A stretch of 64,000 nucleotides of DNA from Allobosea sp. (lineage in GTDB: Bacteria; Pseudomonadota; Alphaproteobacteria; Rhizobiales; Beijerinckiaceae): the NCBI RefSeq assembly GCF_017308075.1, contig NZ_JAFKFX010000025.1, positions 186,001 through 250,000 on the forward strand, written 5' to 3'. A program made the position numbers and the translations under genes. Under the pieces are notes generated by a model, which was not told the DNA's origin, made no database searches, and was given only the letters and a program-made list of their open reading frames with translations. Below, piece after piece: positions 56,405-64,000 of this stretch. Each line of letters begins with the position of its first letter. Position 1 is the stretch's first letter.

Positions 56405-57729
56405 GCGTCGGTGCTCATCAGATGGTCGAGTTCGCGATAATCGGGCAGCGTGCGGTCGATCGCCTTGCCTGAGATCAAGACGGTGCGCTCGGCCTGCGGC
56501 CGGGCGAAGAATTCGGTCCAGTTCCGTGCCCGGGTCAGGATCAGGTCGGCGGGGCCGCCAACACTGAGCCGGCCCTGCCCAGGCAGGCCCATCAGCGCGG
56601 CCGGCGTCGTCGCGATGCTCTCTACCCAGTCATTGCCGGAATGGTCCAGTTGCAGGATGCGCGTGCCCTCGCGCAGCACCTCGACGAGGTCGAGATCGCC
56701 ATAGGCGTAGAAGGGATCGCGGGTGTTGTCGGAGGCGATCATCACCGGCACGCCGACAGCCTTCAGCTCATGCAGCGCGGTGACGCCGCGCCAGCGCGGC
56801 GTGCGGCCGGCCTGCCGGTCCTGCAGATACATGTTGCACATCGGCAGCGAGACCACGGCGATGCCGGCCTCGGCGACCTTGGCGACGATGCGCGCCTCGT
56901 CCCGCGGCTGCTGCAGGGCCAGCGAGCAGCAATGCCCGACGAGGATCCTGCCGGTGAAGCGATGGCGCAGCGCCGCGTCGGCAATGGCTTCCAGCGAGCG
57001 CGCCGCCGGATCATTGCTCTCGTCGACATGGAAATCGAGGTCGAAACCGTTCTCGATCGCGGTCTGGAAGATCGTATCCAGCGCCGCCTCGAGCTCCGGG
57101 ATCATGTAGGTGACGCAGCCGAGCAGCCCGTCACCATGCGCCCTCACCGCTCGGGTGATCGCCTGCATATGGGCGCCGTCGGCGACGGCCTCGACGCCGA
57201 ACAGCGGCGAGCCCTGCAGGGCGATGCGCCCGGCCCATTCCGCCCGAAGCTCGGCCAGCACCGGCCAGGAGATGCCGATCTGCGGACCGAGCGAGTCGAT
57301 ATGGGTGCGGATCGCCGCCGTGCCGTGCGCGAAGGCGCAGCGCAGGCCGAACTCCATGCGCGCCCTGACGTCCTGCGCCGTCCAGTTCGCCTCGCGATCG
57401 GCGCCGACGCTGGTCAGCGCCCCCATGAAGCTGCCGTCCGGATTCGGGCTGCGCGGCCAGATATGGCCCTTGTCGAGATGGGTGTGCACATCGACGAGGC
57501 GCGGCAAGACGATGCCGCCGTCGAGATCGACGGCATGCCCGGCATCGAGACTCGGCATGCCGGCCGGCAGGAGCGAGGCGACGACGCCGTCCTCGATCGC
57601 GATGTCGAGCAGTACAAAGCCGGCCCGGTCGCTCGCAACGGCCTCGGCCGAGACCAGGCAGGCCGGCACCCGGGCCTTGTTCAAGCGATAGCTGCCCGAG
57701 GCCGGGATTGCTGCAAAGCCGGTGGTCAC
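56401..57729 (-). CDS. Cytosine deaminase-like amidohydrolase
   Basis: 442-residue metal-dependent hydrolase of the cytosine deaminase subgroup. Metal motifs are DVHTHLDKGH (HxH), FHVDESND, LVGHCCSLA and ASDNTRDPF; CodA has the same HLDK, HxDE, HC and DN arrangement. It hydrolyses a C-N bond in a pyrimidine-like ring, or perhaps another amidine. The start is GTG 57729 with GGAGAG ahead; a frame to 57804 is less likely. It is co-transcribed with TRAP and dehydratase genes, so the substrate may not be cytosine. Confidence 0.82.
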   Translation of the reverse strand: MTTGFAAIPASGSYRLNKARVPACLVSAEAVASDRAGFVLLDIAIEDGVVASLLPAGMPSLDAGHAVDLDGGIVLPRLVDVHTHLDKGHIWPRSPNPDGSFMGALTSVGADREANWTAQDVRARMEFGLRCAFAHGTAAIRTHIDSLGPQIGISWPVLAELRAEWAGRIALQGSPLFGVEAVADGAHMQAITRAVRAHGDGLLGCVTYMIPELEAALDTIFQTAIENGFDLDFHVDESNDPAARSLEAIADAALRHRFTGRILVGHCCSLALQQPRDEARIVAKVAEAGIAVVSLPMCNMYLQDRQAGRTPRWRGVTALHELKAVGVPVMIASDNTRDPFYAYGDLDLVEVLREGTRILQLDHSGNDWVESIATTPAALMGLPGQGRLSVGGPADLILTRARNWTEFFARPQAERTVLISGKAIDRTLPDYRELDHLMSTDA

Positions 57730-57828
57730 GTGGTTCTCTCCGGCTCGCCAGACGCCGCCTGAATCGGGAGGCGCGAAGATGAGGGCTCGGCGCGCCGCGA
57801 TCAAGCGGCTCGTCGAGCCCCGGGGCGA

Positions 57829-59010
57829 TCAGAGCCTGAAGACCTGCTGCGCCGTCTTGTGGGCCCGGATGTAGTCCCAATCATAGCTGACGCCGAGTCC
57901 CGGCCCGGTCGGCACCGGCACGGTGCCGTCCTTGTCGACGGCGTCGATCTGGTCAGAATAGCCGCAGGTATAGACCGGCGGCACCGCATTCGGACAATCC
58001 GGGCCGAGCAGCGCGATCTCGTAGAAATTGGTGTTGCGCGTCGCCGCCATGCAGTGACGATGCGCCGGGCCGCAGGCGTGGATCTCGACATCGACGCCGA
58101 AAGCCTCGGCGAGATGGGCGATCTTCATCGCTCCGGTGATGCCGAGATCATATTCCGGGTCGGAGCGCAGCATGTCGGTGCCGCCGGCGATCAGGAAGTC
58201 GGCCTTGGTCTCGAAGCCACGCAGATACTCGGTCTGAAGGATCGGCGTCTTCAGCATCTCGCGCAGCTTCTTGTGGGCGAAGGCCGAGACGCCGCAATCG
58301 CGCATCGGGTCCTCGTACCAGAAGTAGTTCGCCTCGTCGCAGGCCCGCCCGACATAGAGCGCGTCGGCGAAGGTCCGCAGCTCGTTGGCGGGGTCGAGCA
58401 TCAACGTCATCCGGTCGCCGACGGCCTTGGCGACATGGAGCACGTTGCGCGCCTCTTCCTTGGCGTCGCCCTCGTGCCAGCCATGCACCTTGTAGGCACG
58501 GTAGCCGAGCTCGTAGCAGCGCTCGGCGAAGTCGGCGAAGGCCTGCGGCGAGTCGAGCCCGCCATTGCGGTCGCCATGATAGGTCGAGGCATAGGATTTG
58601 AGCCGTGTGCGGTAGCCGCCGAGCAGGGCCGAGACCGAGGCGCCGTAGCGCTTGCCGGCGAGGTCCCAGAGCGCGATGTCGATCGGGCCGATGCCCATGC
58701 CGTCATGCTGGCGCAGCTCCCGCTTCATCTCGTTCCAGATCAGCTCGCGATGATCGGGATCGCGGCCGAGCAGGCTCGGCGCCAGCGAAAGCGTCTGCGC
58801 CATGGTCGAGCGGCTGCCGCCCCAGTGCATGACATATTCGCCCTGCGCCCCGTCATCGCTGCGGATGACGATGGCGAACTTGGTCAGCTCCAGCGAGGAA
58901 TTGGGCTTGTAGCCCATATTGTAGATCGCCCGCAGCTTGTCGGAGGAGACCCCGAGATTCCGCGCGGTGAACGAGAACTCGGTGATCTCGACTTCGGTGA
59001 TGGTGGCCAT
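57829..59010 (-). CDS. Enolase-superfamily (mandelate racemase-like) dehydratase
   Basis: 393 residues. The capping domain is at 1-125, then a barrel with K174-x-H176 (YKVHGW), metal ligands D206 (LMLDPAN), E233 (YEDPM) and E261 (TEYLRG), and H311 (EIHACG) as the second catalytic face. Mandelate racemase and glucarate dehydratases usually have KxK at the first site, so the KxH here marks an unusual subgroup. An acid-sugar dehydratase role is inferred from the superfamily and TRAP neighbours. It is 12 bp after dctM. Confidence 0.8.
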   Translation of the reverse strand: MATITEVEITEFSFTARNLGVSSDKLRAIYNMGYKPNSSLELTKFAIVIRSDDGAQGEYVMHWGGSRSTMAQTLSLAPSLLGRDPDHRELIWNEMKRELRQHDGMGIGPIDIALWDLAGKRYGASVSALLGGYRTRLKSYASTYHGDRNGGLDSPQAFADFAERCYELGYRAYKVHGWHEGDAKEEARNVLHVAKAVGDRMTLMLDPANELRTFADALYVGRACDEANYFWYEDPMRDCGVSAFAHKKLREMLKTPILQTEYLRGFETKADFLIAGGTDMLRSDPEYDLGITGAMKIAHLAEAFGVDVEIHACGPAHRHCMAATRNTNFYEIALLGPDCPNAVPPVYTCGYSDQIDAVDKDGTVPVPTGPGLGVSYDWDYIRAHKTAQQVFRL

Positions 59011-59022
59011 GGAGGGTCCTCT

Positions 59023-60297
59023 TCAGAAGCCGGCGACCTTTGGGAGCCAGAGGCTCAGGGCCGGGACGTAGGTGATGATCGCCAGCGCAACGATGAGCGC
59101 GATCAGGAAAGGCCAGAGCTCGCGGATCAGCGGCCCGAGCTTCTCCCTGGTGATCGCCATTGCGACGAAGCAGAGCACGCCGACCGGCGGTGTGACCTGG
59201 CCGATCACCAGATTGACCAGGAGGATGATCCCGAAATGCACGAGGTCGATCTGCAGCGAGGTCAGCAGCGGCAGCAGGATCGGCACCAGGATGATCATGA
59301 TCGCGATCGTCTCCATGAACATGCCTGCGATCAGCAGGGCGACGTTCAGGATCAGCAGCACGACCAGCGGATCGGTGGAGATCGAGGTCATGAAGTCGGT
59401 GACGAGCTGCGGTGCCTGCTCGATCGCCAGGATCCAGCTGAACGGCGAGGCCGCCGCGACGATGGCGATGATCACCGCCGTCTCGCGCGCCGTGCCGACC
59501 AGGATCGCCGGAAGATCGGCGAGCCTTATCGAGCGATAGATGAACATGCCGACGACCAGCGAATAGGCGGCGGCGACGCCGGCGATCTCGGTCGCAGTGA
59601 ACAGGCCCGCGCGGAAGCCGACGATGATCAGGACCGGCATCAGGAGCGCCAGTGAAGCGTGCCGGAACTCGCTCCACAGGGTAGCGAGCGAGAAGGCGCC
59701 GGCCGGCCTGAAGTCGCGCCGCAGCGCCTGGATCGCGATCGTCCCCATGATGCAGCCGGCCATGACGAGGCCGGGAATGATGCCGGCAACGAAGAGCTGG
59801 CCGAGCGAGACGTTCGCCTGCCAGGCATAGACCACCATCAGGATCGAGGGCGGGATGATCGGCCCGAGCGTGCCGGCGACGGCCGAGAGCGCCGCGCCGA
59901 AGGCGCGCGGATAGCCCATCTTCTCGAGCTGCGGCACGAAGACCCGCGCCGCAGCGGCGGTGTCAGCCACCGACGAGCCGGAAATGCCGGAGAGGAAGAC
60001 CTCACCGACGACGAGCGTATGGGCCGGGCCGCCGCGGATATGACCGACCAGCGCCTTGGTGAAGCTGAACAGCCGCTCGGAAATCCCCGACGCGTTCATC
60101 AGCGAACCCGCGAGCGTGAACAGCGGGATCGCCAGCAGCGGGAAGGACTGCACGCCGGCAACCATGCGCTGGGCGGCGACCGTCAGCGGCACGCCTTCCA
60201 TGAAGATGGCGAGCAGGGCCGAGCCCGCCATGGCGACCCAGATCGGCGTGCCGACGACGAGCAGCGCTGCGAAGGTGAGGAGGAGGACAAGCACCAT
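59023..60297 (-). CDS. TRAP transporter large permease DctM
   Basis: 424-residue DctM/SiaM-type membrane protein with about 11-12 helices. It has the sequence LFTLAGSLMNASGISERLF near residue 50, SGISGSSVADTAA (a re-entrant Na+/substrate loop) and VAGTLGPIIPPSILMVVYAW. It moves an organic acid with Na+ together with DctQ and the binding protein. It begins 6 bp after dctQ ends and is followed 12 bp later by the enolase-superfamily gene, which suggests the imported acid is that enzyme's substrate. Confidence 0.93.
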   Translation of the reverse strand: MVLVLLLTFAALLVVGTPIWVAMAGSALLAIFMEGVPLTVAAQRMVAGVQSFPLLAIPLFTLAGSLMNASGISERLFSFTKALVGHIRGGPAHTLVVGEVFLSGISGSSVADTAAAARVFVPQLEKMGYPRAFGAALSAVAGTLGPIIPPSILMVVYAWQANVSLGQLFVAGIIPGLVMAGCIMGTIAIQALRRDFRPAGAFSLATLWSEFRHASLALLMPVLIIVGFRAGLFTATEIAGVAAAYSLVVGMFIYRSIRLADLPAILVGTARETAVIIAIVAAASPFSWILAIEQAPQLVTDFMTSISTDPLVVLLILNVALLIAGMFMETIAIMIILVPILLPLLTSLQIDLVHFGIILLVNLVIGQVTPPVGVLCFVAMAITREKLGPLIRELWPFLIALIVALAIITYVPALSLWLPKVAGF

Positions 60298-60303
60298 GGC
60301 GGG

Positions 60304-60819
60304 TCACTCGCGCGTGGTGATGTCGGACCAGAGCGCGCCGGTGACGCCCTCGTCGATCAGGTTGCGCAGGAGATGCAGCAGCGACAAAAGACTGCCGACG
60401 AAGAGCGGCGCGATCGCCCAGCCGGCGGAGATGCCGAGCATCGGGGTGAGATTGGGCATCTCGCGCTGCAGATAGAGCCAGGAATACCAGGTCAGCACGC
60501 CGAGCACCGCCGCCGTGACAGCCAAGGCCAGCACGCCGAAGGCGAAGCAGAGCCAGCGCGGCGCGAACAGCACGACGACGTCGATGATGATGTGCGTGCG
60601 GGCATGGAAGGCGTTGGCGACACCGAGGAAGATCATCCAGCCGAAGAGCAGCAGGATCAGCTCCTCCGACCAGGTCAGCGGATCGTTGAGGACGTAGCGG
60701 AACACCACGGCCGCGCAGACCAGCGCGGCGATGATGCCGTGCAGGGCCGCGAGTGCGAGGTTCTCCAGGCGGCTCGACCAGTCGTCGAGCCGCCGGATCA
60801 AATCGAAGCCGGTCATCAT
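60304..60819 (-). CDS. TRAP transporter small permease DctQ
   Basis: 171 residues, four membrane helices, with the DctQ motif WSEELILLLFGWMIFLGVANAFHARTHIIIDV in the second half of helix 2. It pairs with DctM. The ATG at 60819 has no Shine-Dalgarno sequence of its own; it overlaps the stop of a 15-codon ORF that has a perfect AGGAGG, so translation probably depends on reinitiation from that leader. Confidence 0.92.
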   Translation of the reverse strand: MMTGFDLIRRLDDWSSRLENLALAALHGIIAALVCAAVVFRYVLNDPLTWSEELILLLFGWMIFLGVANAFHARTHIIIDVVVLFAPRWLCFAFGVLALAVTAAVLGVLTWYSWLYLQREMPNLTPMLGISAGWAIAPLFVGSLLSLLHLLRNLIDEGVTGALWSDITTRE

Positions 60820-60863
60820 TGTGGACTCGGCGCCGTCGACTGGTGCTGCTGCAAGGCCTTCAT
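60816..60863 (-). CDS. 15-codon leader ORF coupled to dctQ
   Basis: Reads MKALQQHQSTAPSPQ, then TGA. Its ATG is preceded by the full AGGAGG ribosome-binding sequence four bases away, and its TGA overlaps the dctQ ATG (ATGA). No homologous protein is expected for so short a product. The arrangement suggests a leader that delivers ribosomes to dctQ, which lacks its own binding site. Confidence 0.6.
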   Translation of the reverse strand: MKALQQHQSTAPSPQ

Positions 60864-61056
60864 GGAACCTCCTGCGCCATTCCGGAGCAGGCCGAAGCCC
60901 CGCCCCCGGAACCGATGCGTCTGGTCGAAAAGTCGGGATGGCCGATGCGCCCCATTCAGAGGCGGCATCGGTCCTGGTTTCCGGGCACGGCGCCGACGCC
61001 CCGCCCGGACTGACCGTCAGGTTTCCCAGCCCGCCACACCGATGGCGGGCATCGGA
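60864..61056. other. dctP-dctQ intergenic region
   Basis: 193 bp between the dctP stop and the leader ORF. It contains an exact inverted repeat GCCCGCCA / TGGCGGGC (61029-61050) next to the dctP stop. Nothing else family-like is seen. Confidence 0.6.
61029..61050 (-). other. Hairpin after dctP
   Basis: Perfect 8-bp stem with a 6-nt loop, 6 bp after the dctP stop codon, and no T tract. It probably protects or partly terminates the dctP message so the binding protein is in excess of the permeases. Confidence 0.6.
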
Positions 61057-62052
61057 CTAGCGCTTGCGCTGGGCCTCGATCGCCGCCAGCACCCGCTCGA
61101 CCTGGGGCTTGCCCCAGCGGCCTTCCATCGCCGTCGTCACCACCTTGGCCTTGGCCGCGAAGGCGTCACGGTCGACATCCTCGATGATCTTGGAACGACC
61201 GGACTTGCGGATGTCCTCCAGCATCGAGGCTTCGCGCTTCTGCTGCAGATAGGTGTTCATCGCCGAGGCGCGGGCGGCTTCCGCGAACAGCACCTCGCGA
61301 TGCTCGGGCTTGAGTTTGGCGAGGCTGTCCTTGTTGATGACGATCATGTTGTTCTGGAGCATGTGCTTGGTCATCGCGACATAGCCCTGCACCTCGTAGA
61401 ACTTGCGCGAGAAGATCGTCGGGATCGGGTTCTCCTGCCCGTCGACCGTCTTCTGCTGCAGGGCGGTGTAGACCTCGCCGAACGGGACGGGCGTCGGTGC
61501 GCCGCCGAAGGCCTTGATCATCTCGACCCAGACCGGGCTTTCCGGCACACGGATCTTCAGCCCCTGCACGTCCTCGGGCTTCTTCACGGCCCGGTCGAGC
61601 GTCGTCATGTTGCGCCAGCCCCAGTACCAGATGCGGCTGACCGGCACGATATTGTGCTTGTCGCGCAGCTCGTCGAAGATCGGGTCGAAGGCGTCGGAAC
61701 GGATGATCGCCTCGGCCTCGGTCCAGTCCTTCCACAGGAAGGGCGCGCTCGGGATCTCGAGCGCCGGAACGAGCGAGGACGCCGCCGCCATGGACGGTGC
61801 CGAGATGTCGAGCGCACCTTCCTTGACCTGCTTGAACAGGTCGATCTCCTTGCCGAGTTGCTCGGCCGGGAAGACGCGGACGGTGACCGCGCCCTTGGTG
61901 CCCTTGTTCACGCGGTCAGCGAATTCGGCGAAGAGTTCGCCGGCGATCTCGCTCGTGGTGTTGGCGTGGCCGAAGCGCAGCGTCTGGGCCTGGGCCGCAC
62001 TCGCCACGAAGCCTCCGGCGATCAGCGCGGCGGCGGCGATCCGTTTCAGCAT
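61057..62052 (-). CDS. TRAP transporter substrate-binding protein DctP
   Basis: 331-residue periplasmic protein with a signal peptide (LKRIAAAALIAGGFVASAAQAQ). It has the DctP family motif GLKIRVPESPVWVEMIKAFGGAPTPVPFGEVYTALQQKTVDGQENP, where the Arg of KIRVP normally binds the ligand carboxylate. The ligand is therefore an organic acid, probably a sugar acid given the dehydratase. AGGAAAA precedes the ATG. It is the first structural gene of the operon, 53 bp downstream of the GntR gene on the same strand. Confidence 0.93.
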   Translation of the reverse strand: MLKRIAAAALIAGGFVASAAQAQTLRFGHANTTSEIAGELFAEFADRVNKGTKGAVTVRVFPAEQLGKEIDLFKQVKEGALDISAPSMAAASSLVPALEIPSAPFLWKDWTEAEAIIRSDAFDPIFDELRDKHNIVPVSRIWYWGWRNMTTLDRAVKKPEDVQGLKIRVPESPVWVEMIKAFGGAPTPVPFGEVYTALQQKTVDGQENPIPTIFSRKFYEVQGYVAMTKHMLQNNMIVINKDSLAKLKPEHREVLFAEAARASAMNTYLQQKREASMLEDIRKSGRSKIIEDVDRDAFAAKAKVVTTAMEGRWGKPQVERVLAAIEAQRKR

Positions 62053-62105
62053 GTCTTTTCCTCCCTCTGTCGAAGGCCGGGCCGTTTTCGGCCTCGGCCG
62101 GTTGG

Positions 62106-62777
62106 CTATTTGATCAATCGTTCATAGGAGCCCTGGAGATGCCGGCGCATCGCATCGGCGGCGGCTTCGGGATCGCCGGCCTCGAGCGCATCGACGATGG
62201 CGTGATGCTCGCGATGGGTCGGACCGACATCCTGCTCGCGCGTCAGGTAGAGGCGCGAGATGTGGAGATGGAAACGTAAGTCGTCATAGCTTTTCAGCGC
62301 GACCTGGTTGCCGGCCAGCTGCAGGACGATGCGATGGAAGCGGTCATCCGCTTCCGTGAAAGCGCGATGGCTGCGGTATTCGCGCGAAGGCTCCCCGGCC
62401 ATCATCGCTGCGACCGCGTCGCGCAGCCCGGCGATCGCCTCGGGAGCCGGCCGGCGCCGCGCCGCCTCGGCCGCAGCCCAGGGCTCGATCACGCCGCGAA
62501 AACTGTAGACGTCCTCATAATAGCGCTGGTCCGGCACCGGCGCCGTCGCGAAACCGACGAAGGGCTCGGCGCGGACCAGCCCCTCGGCGGCGAGTCGCAT
62601 CAGCGCCTCGCGGATCGGCGTCGAGCTGACGGCGAACTCGCGCACCAGCGCGTCGATATTGAGCCGTTCCCCCGGCACATAGGCCTGGTCGAGAATGCGT
62701 TCCTTGATCAGCTCATAGACCTGCCCGGCCAGAACGACCCGGGACGGCTTACGGAATGTGGGTTCGGCATGCATCAT
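62106..62777 (-). CDS. GntR/FCD family regulator of the TRAP operon
   Basis: 223 residues. The winged helix (about 14-75: GQVYELIKERILDQAYVPGERLNIDALVREFAVSSTPIREALMRLAAEGLV) is followed by an FCD domain with VIEPWAAAEAARR, ADDRFHRIVLQLAGN and a C-terminal THREHHAIVDALEAGD His site. It probably represses the downstream TRAP and catabolic genes until the imported acid binds. A TTGAC..GTCAA palindrome lies 16-39 bp upstream. The start at 62777 has a second ATG directly following. Confidence 0.9.
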   Translation of the reverse strand: MMHAEPTFRKPSRVVLAGQVYELIKERILDQAYVPGERLNIDALVREFAVSSTPIREALMRLAAEGLVRAEPFVGFATAPVPDQRYYEDVYSFRGVIEPWAAAEAARRRPAPEAIAGLRDAVAAMMAGEPSREYRSHRAFTEADDRFHRIVLQLAGNQVALKSYDDLRFHLHISRLYLTREQDVGPTHREHHAIVDALEAGDPEAAADAMRRHLQGSYERLIK

Positions 62778-62792
62778 GGATCGTGCATGATT

Positions 62793-62816
62793 TTGACATA
62801 GACCAAACTAAGTCAA
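62793..62816. promoter_or_regulatory. Candidate GntR operator before the TRAP regulator
   Basis: TTGACATAG-accaaa-CTAAGTCAA has 9-bp arms with one mismatch. It lies in the divergent gap between the gntR gene (start 62777) and folD (62896), in AT-rich DNA. A second short repeat ATCATG / CATGAT (62773-62791) overlaps the gntR start. It is probably autoregulatory. Confidence 0.5.
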
Positions 62817-62895
62817 GGCCTTCCGGTCATGCGGCCTTGTTTGCGCTGCAGCGATCGCGCATGAGAACGGCTCGCGAGAACGCAAGGACGAGCAC

Positions 62896-63759
62896 ATGCC
62901 GGGACAAGCGCGCATCATCGACGGCAAGGCGGCGGCAGCCGAGCTGCGGGCCGAGATCGGTCGCGAGGTCACTGCCATCAAGGCGGCCAAGGGTCTGGTG
63001 CCCGGCCTCCACGTCGTCCTCGTCGGTGACGATCCCGCCAGCCGCGTCTACGTCGCCTCCAAGGAGAAGCTCGCGGCCGAAGTCGGCATGAACTCCGCCG
63101 CACACCGCCTGCCTGCTGAGACGACCGAAGCCGAACTCCTCGCCAAGATCGCGGCGCTGAACGCTGACGCTGCGGTTGATGGCATCCTGGTCCAGTTGCC
63201 TCTGCCCAAGCATATCGACACCGGCCGGATCATCGACGCGATCGACCCGGCCAAGGATGTCGACGGGCTGCACCCGATCAATGCCGGCCTGCTCGCCGGC
63301 GGCAAGAACGGCCTCGTGCCCTGCACCCCGCTCGGCAGCATGCTGCTGCTGAAGCAGACCCTGCCGTCGCTGTCCGGGCTGGAGGCCGTCGTCATTGGCC
63401 GTTCGGAGCTGGTCGGCCGGCCGGTCGCGCAGCTCCTGCTTCAGGCCGACTGCACCGTGACCATCGCGCATTCGCGCACACGCGACCTGCCCGCCGTGGT
63501 GAAGCGTGCCGACATCGTCGTCGCCGCCGTCGGCCGTCCGCTGATGATCAAGGGCGACTGGATCAAACCCGGCGCCACCGTGATCGATGTCGGCATCAAC
63601 CGGATGCCCGACGGCAAGCTCGCCGGCGATGTCGACTTCGCCGAGGCGGTCACGGTCGCCGGCGCGATCACGCCGGTCCCGGGCGGCGTCGGCCCGATGA
63701 CCATCGCCTGCCTGCTGCGCAACACGCTGACCGCATTTCACGCGCGGCGGGGCGCATAA
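62896..63759 (+). CDS. folD: Methylenetetrahydrofolate dehydrogenase/cyclohydrolase FolD
   Basis: 287-residue bifunctional enzyme converting 5,10-methylene-THF to 10-formyl-THF with NADP. The Tyr-Lys active site is in [17 protein letters not shown]; further motifs are [41 protein letters not shown] and the C-terminal [15 protein letters not shown]. The length is normal. It supplies one-carbon units for purine (see purL) and other synthesis. A clear terminator follows. Confidence 0.97.
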   Translation: MPGQARIIDGKAAAAELRAEIGREVTAIKAAKGLVPGLHVVLVGDDPASRVYVASKEKLAAEVGMNSAAHRLPAETTEAELLAKIAALNADAAVDGILVQLPLPKHIDTGRIIDAIDPAKDVDGLHPINAGLLAGGKNGLVPCTPLGSMLLLKQTLPSLSGLEAVVIGRSELVGRPVAQLLLQADCTVTIAHSRTRDLPAVVKRADIVVAAVGRPLMIKGDWIKPGATVIDVGINRMPDGKLAGDVDFAEAVTVAGAITPVPGGVGPMTIACLLRNTLTAFHARRGA

Positions 63760-63791
63760 GCGCCCCTGCTCCGACCGTCCCAGAAAGCAAG

Positions 63792-63822
63792 ACGCCCGGC
63801 TCTTCGCCGGGCGTTTCTCGTT
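63792..63822 (+). terminator. Rho-independent terminator after folD
   Basis: 9-bp stem ACGCCCGGC / GCCGGGCGT with a 5-nt loop followed by a T-rich run (TTCTCGTT), 32 bp after the folD stop. Confidence 0.85.
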
Positions 63823-63867
63823 CTGCGCAAGCCTACAGGCCCGGGCTCCTTTGGCGAGCGAGGCCGA

Positions 63868-64000
<133 letters not shown>

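Noticed and set aside
54396-57804. Pyrimidine degradation operon explanation for the amidohydrolase
   Set aside because: No other pyrimidine catabolic gene or cytosine permease is present; the neighbours are TRAP, dehydratase and hydroxyacid-type oxidoreductase genes.

Overview
This window is GC-rich and densely packed DNA from an alphaproteobacterial chromosome, most probably Hyphomicrobiales and Bosea-like. That placement is inferred from gene content and synteny, not from a database search. Supporting signs are the purL-bolA-grxD cluster, GapR (DUF2312), the DUF1036-pyruvate kinase pair, an NDUFAF5-like methyltransferase, a DUF882 peptidase, a consensus CtrA box and a Cys-free L36. I see no tRNA, rRNA, CRISPR array, insertion sequence or prophage. 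Both ends cut genes: the C-terminus of a NodU-type carbamoyltransferase on the left and the C-terminus of dihydrolipoyl dehydrogenase on the right.

Positions 1-33,000 are mostly core and envelope genes. They include grxD/bolA/purL, a thioesterase, the NDUFAF5-like methyltransferase, oligoendopeptidase F, a membrane diguanylate cyclase, an orphan sigma-54 response regulator behind a CtrA box, an L,D-transpeptidase, a DUF882 peptidase, and an RND efflux pump without an outer-membrane partner. They continue with GST/LysR, a nitroreductase, a Qnr-like pentapeptide protein, gapR, an N-formylglutamate hydrolase, a glycerate kinase-DUF1036-pyk run, pncB, an Xre-RES toxin-antitoxin pair with a clear operator, L36 and a YebE-like protein.

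Positions 33,000-54,000 form a sugar-acid catabolic island. It holds an IlvD/Edd-type dehydratase close to D-xylonate dehydratase, a PEP mutase/isocitrate lyase-family enzyme, an SDR, two tandem D-erythronate dehydrogenase (DenD) paralogues, a D-2-hydroxyacid dehydrogenase, an L-threonate dehydrogenase (LtnD) homologue, another beta-hydroxyacid dehydrogenase, a CUT1 ABC sugar importer, an EamA exporter, and GntR and LacI regulators. AT-rich palindromes of the LacI-family form TnAAnCGnTTnA lie in front of four genes or operons spread over 19 kb. They suggest one local regulon under the LacI protein encoded at 50,674-51,768. The usual tetronate kinase, aldolase and isomerase (OtnK, OtnC, OtnI) are not in the window, so the carbon route is incomplete or different.

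Positions 54,000-62,800 hold a second catabolic operon on the minus strand. It has a TRAP transporter (dctP, then a 15-codon leader ORF coupled to dctQ, then dctM), an enolase-superfamily dehydratase, a cytosine-deaminase-like amidohydrolase, a GlcD-like FAD oxidoreductase and a flavodoxin-fold quinone reductase. A GntR/FCD regulator with its own palindrome sits upstream. The window closes with folD and the lpd fragment.
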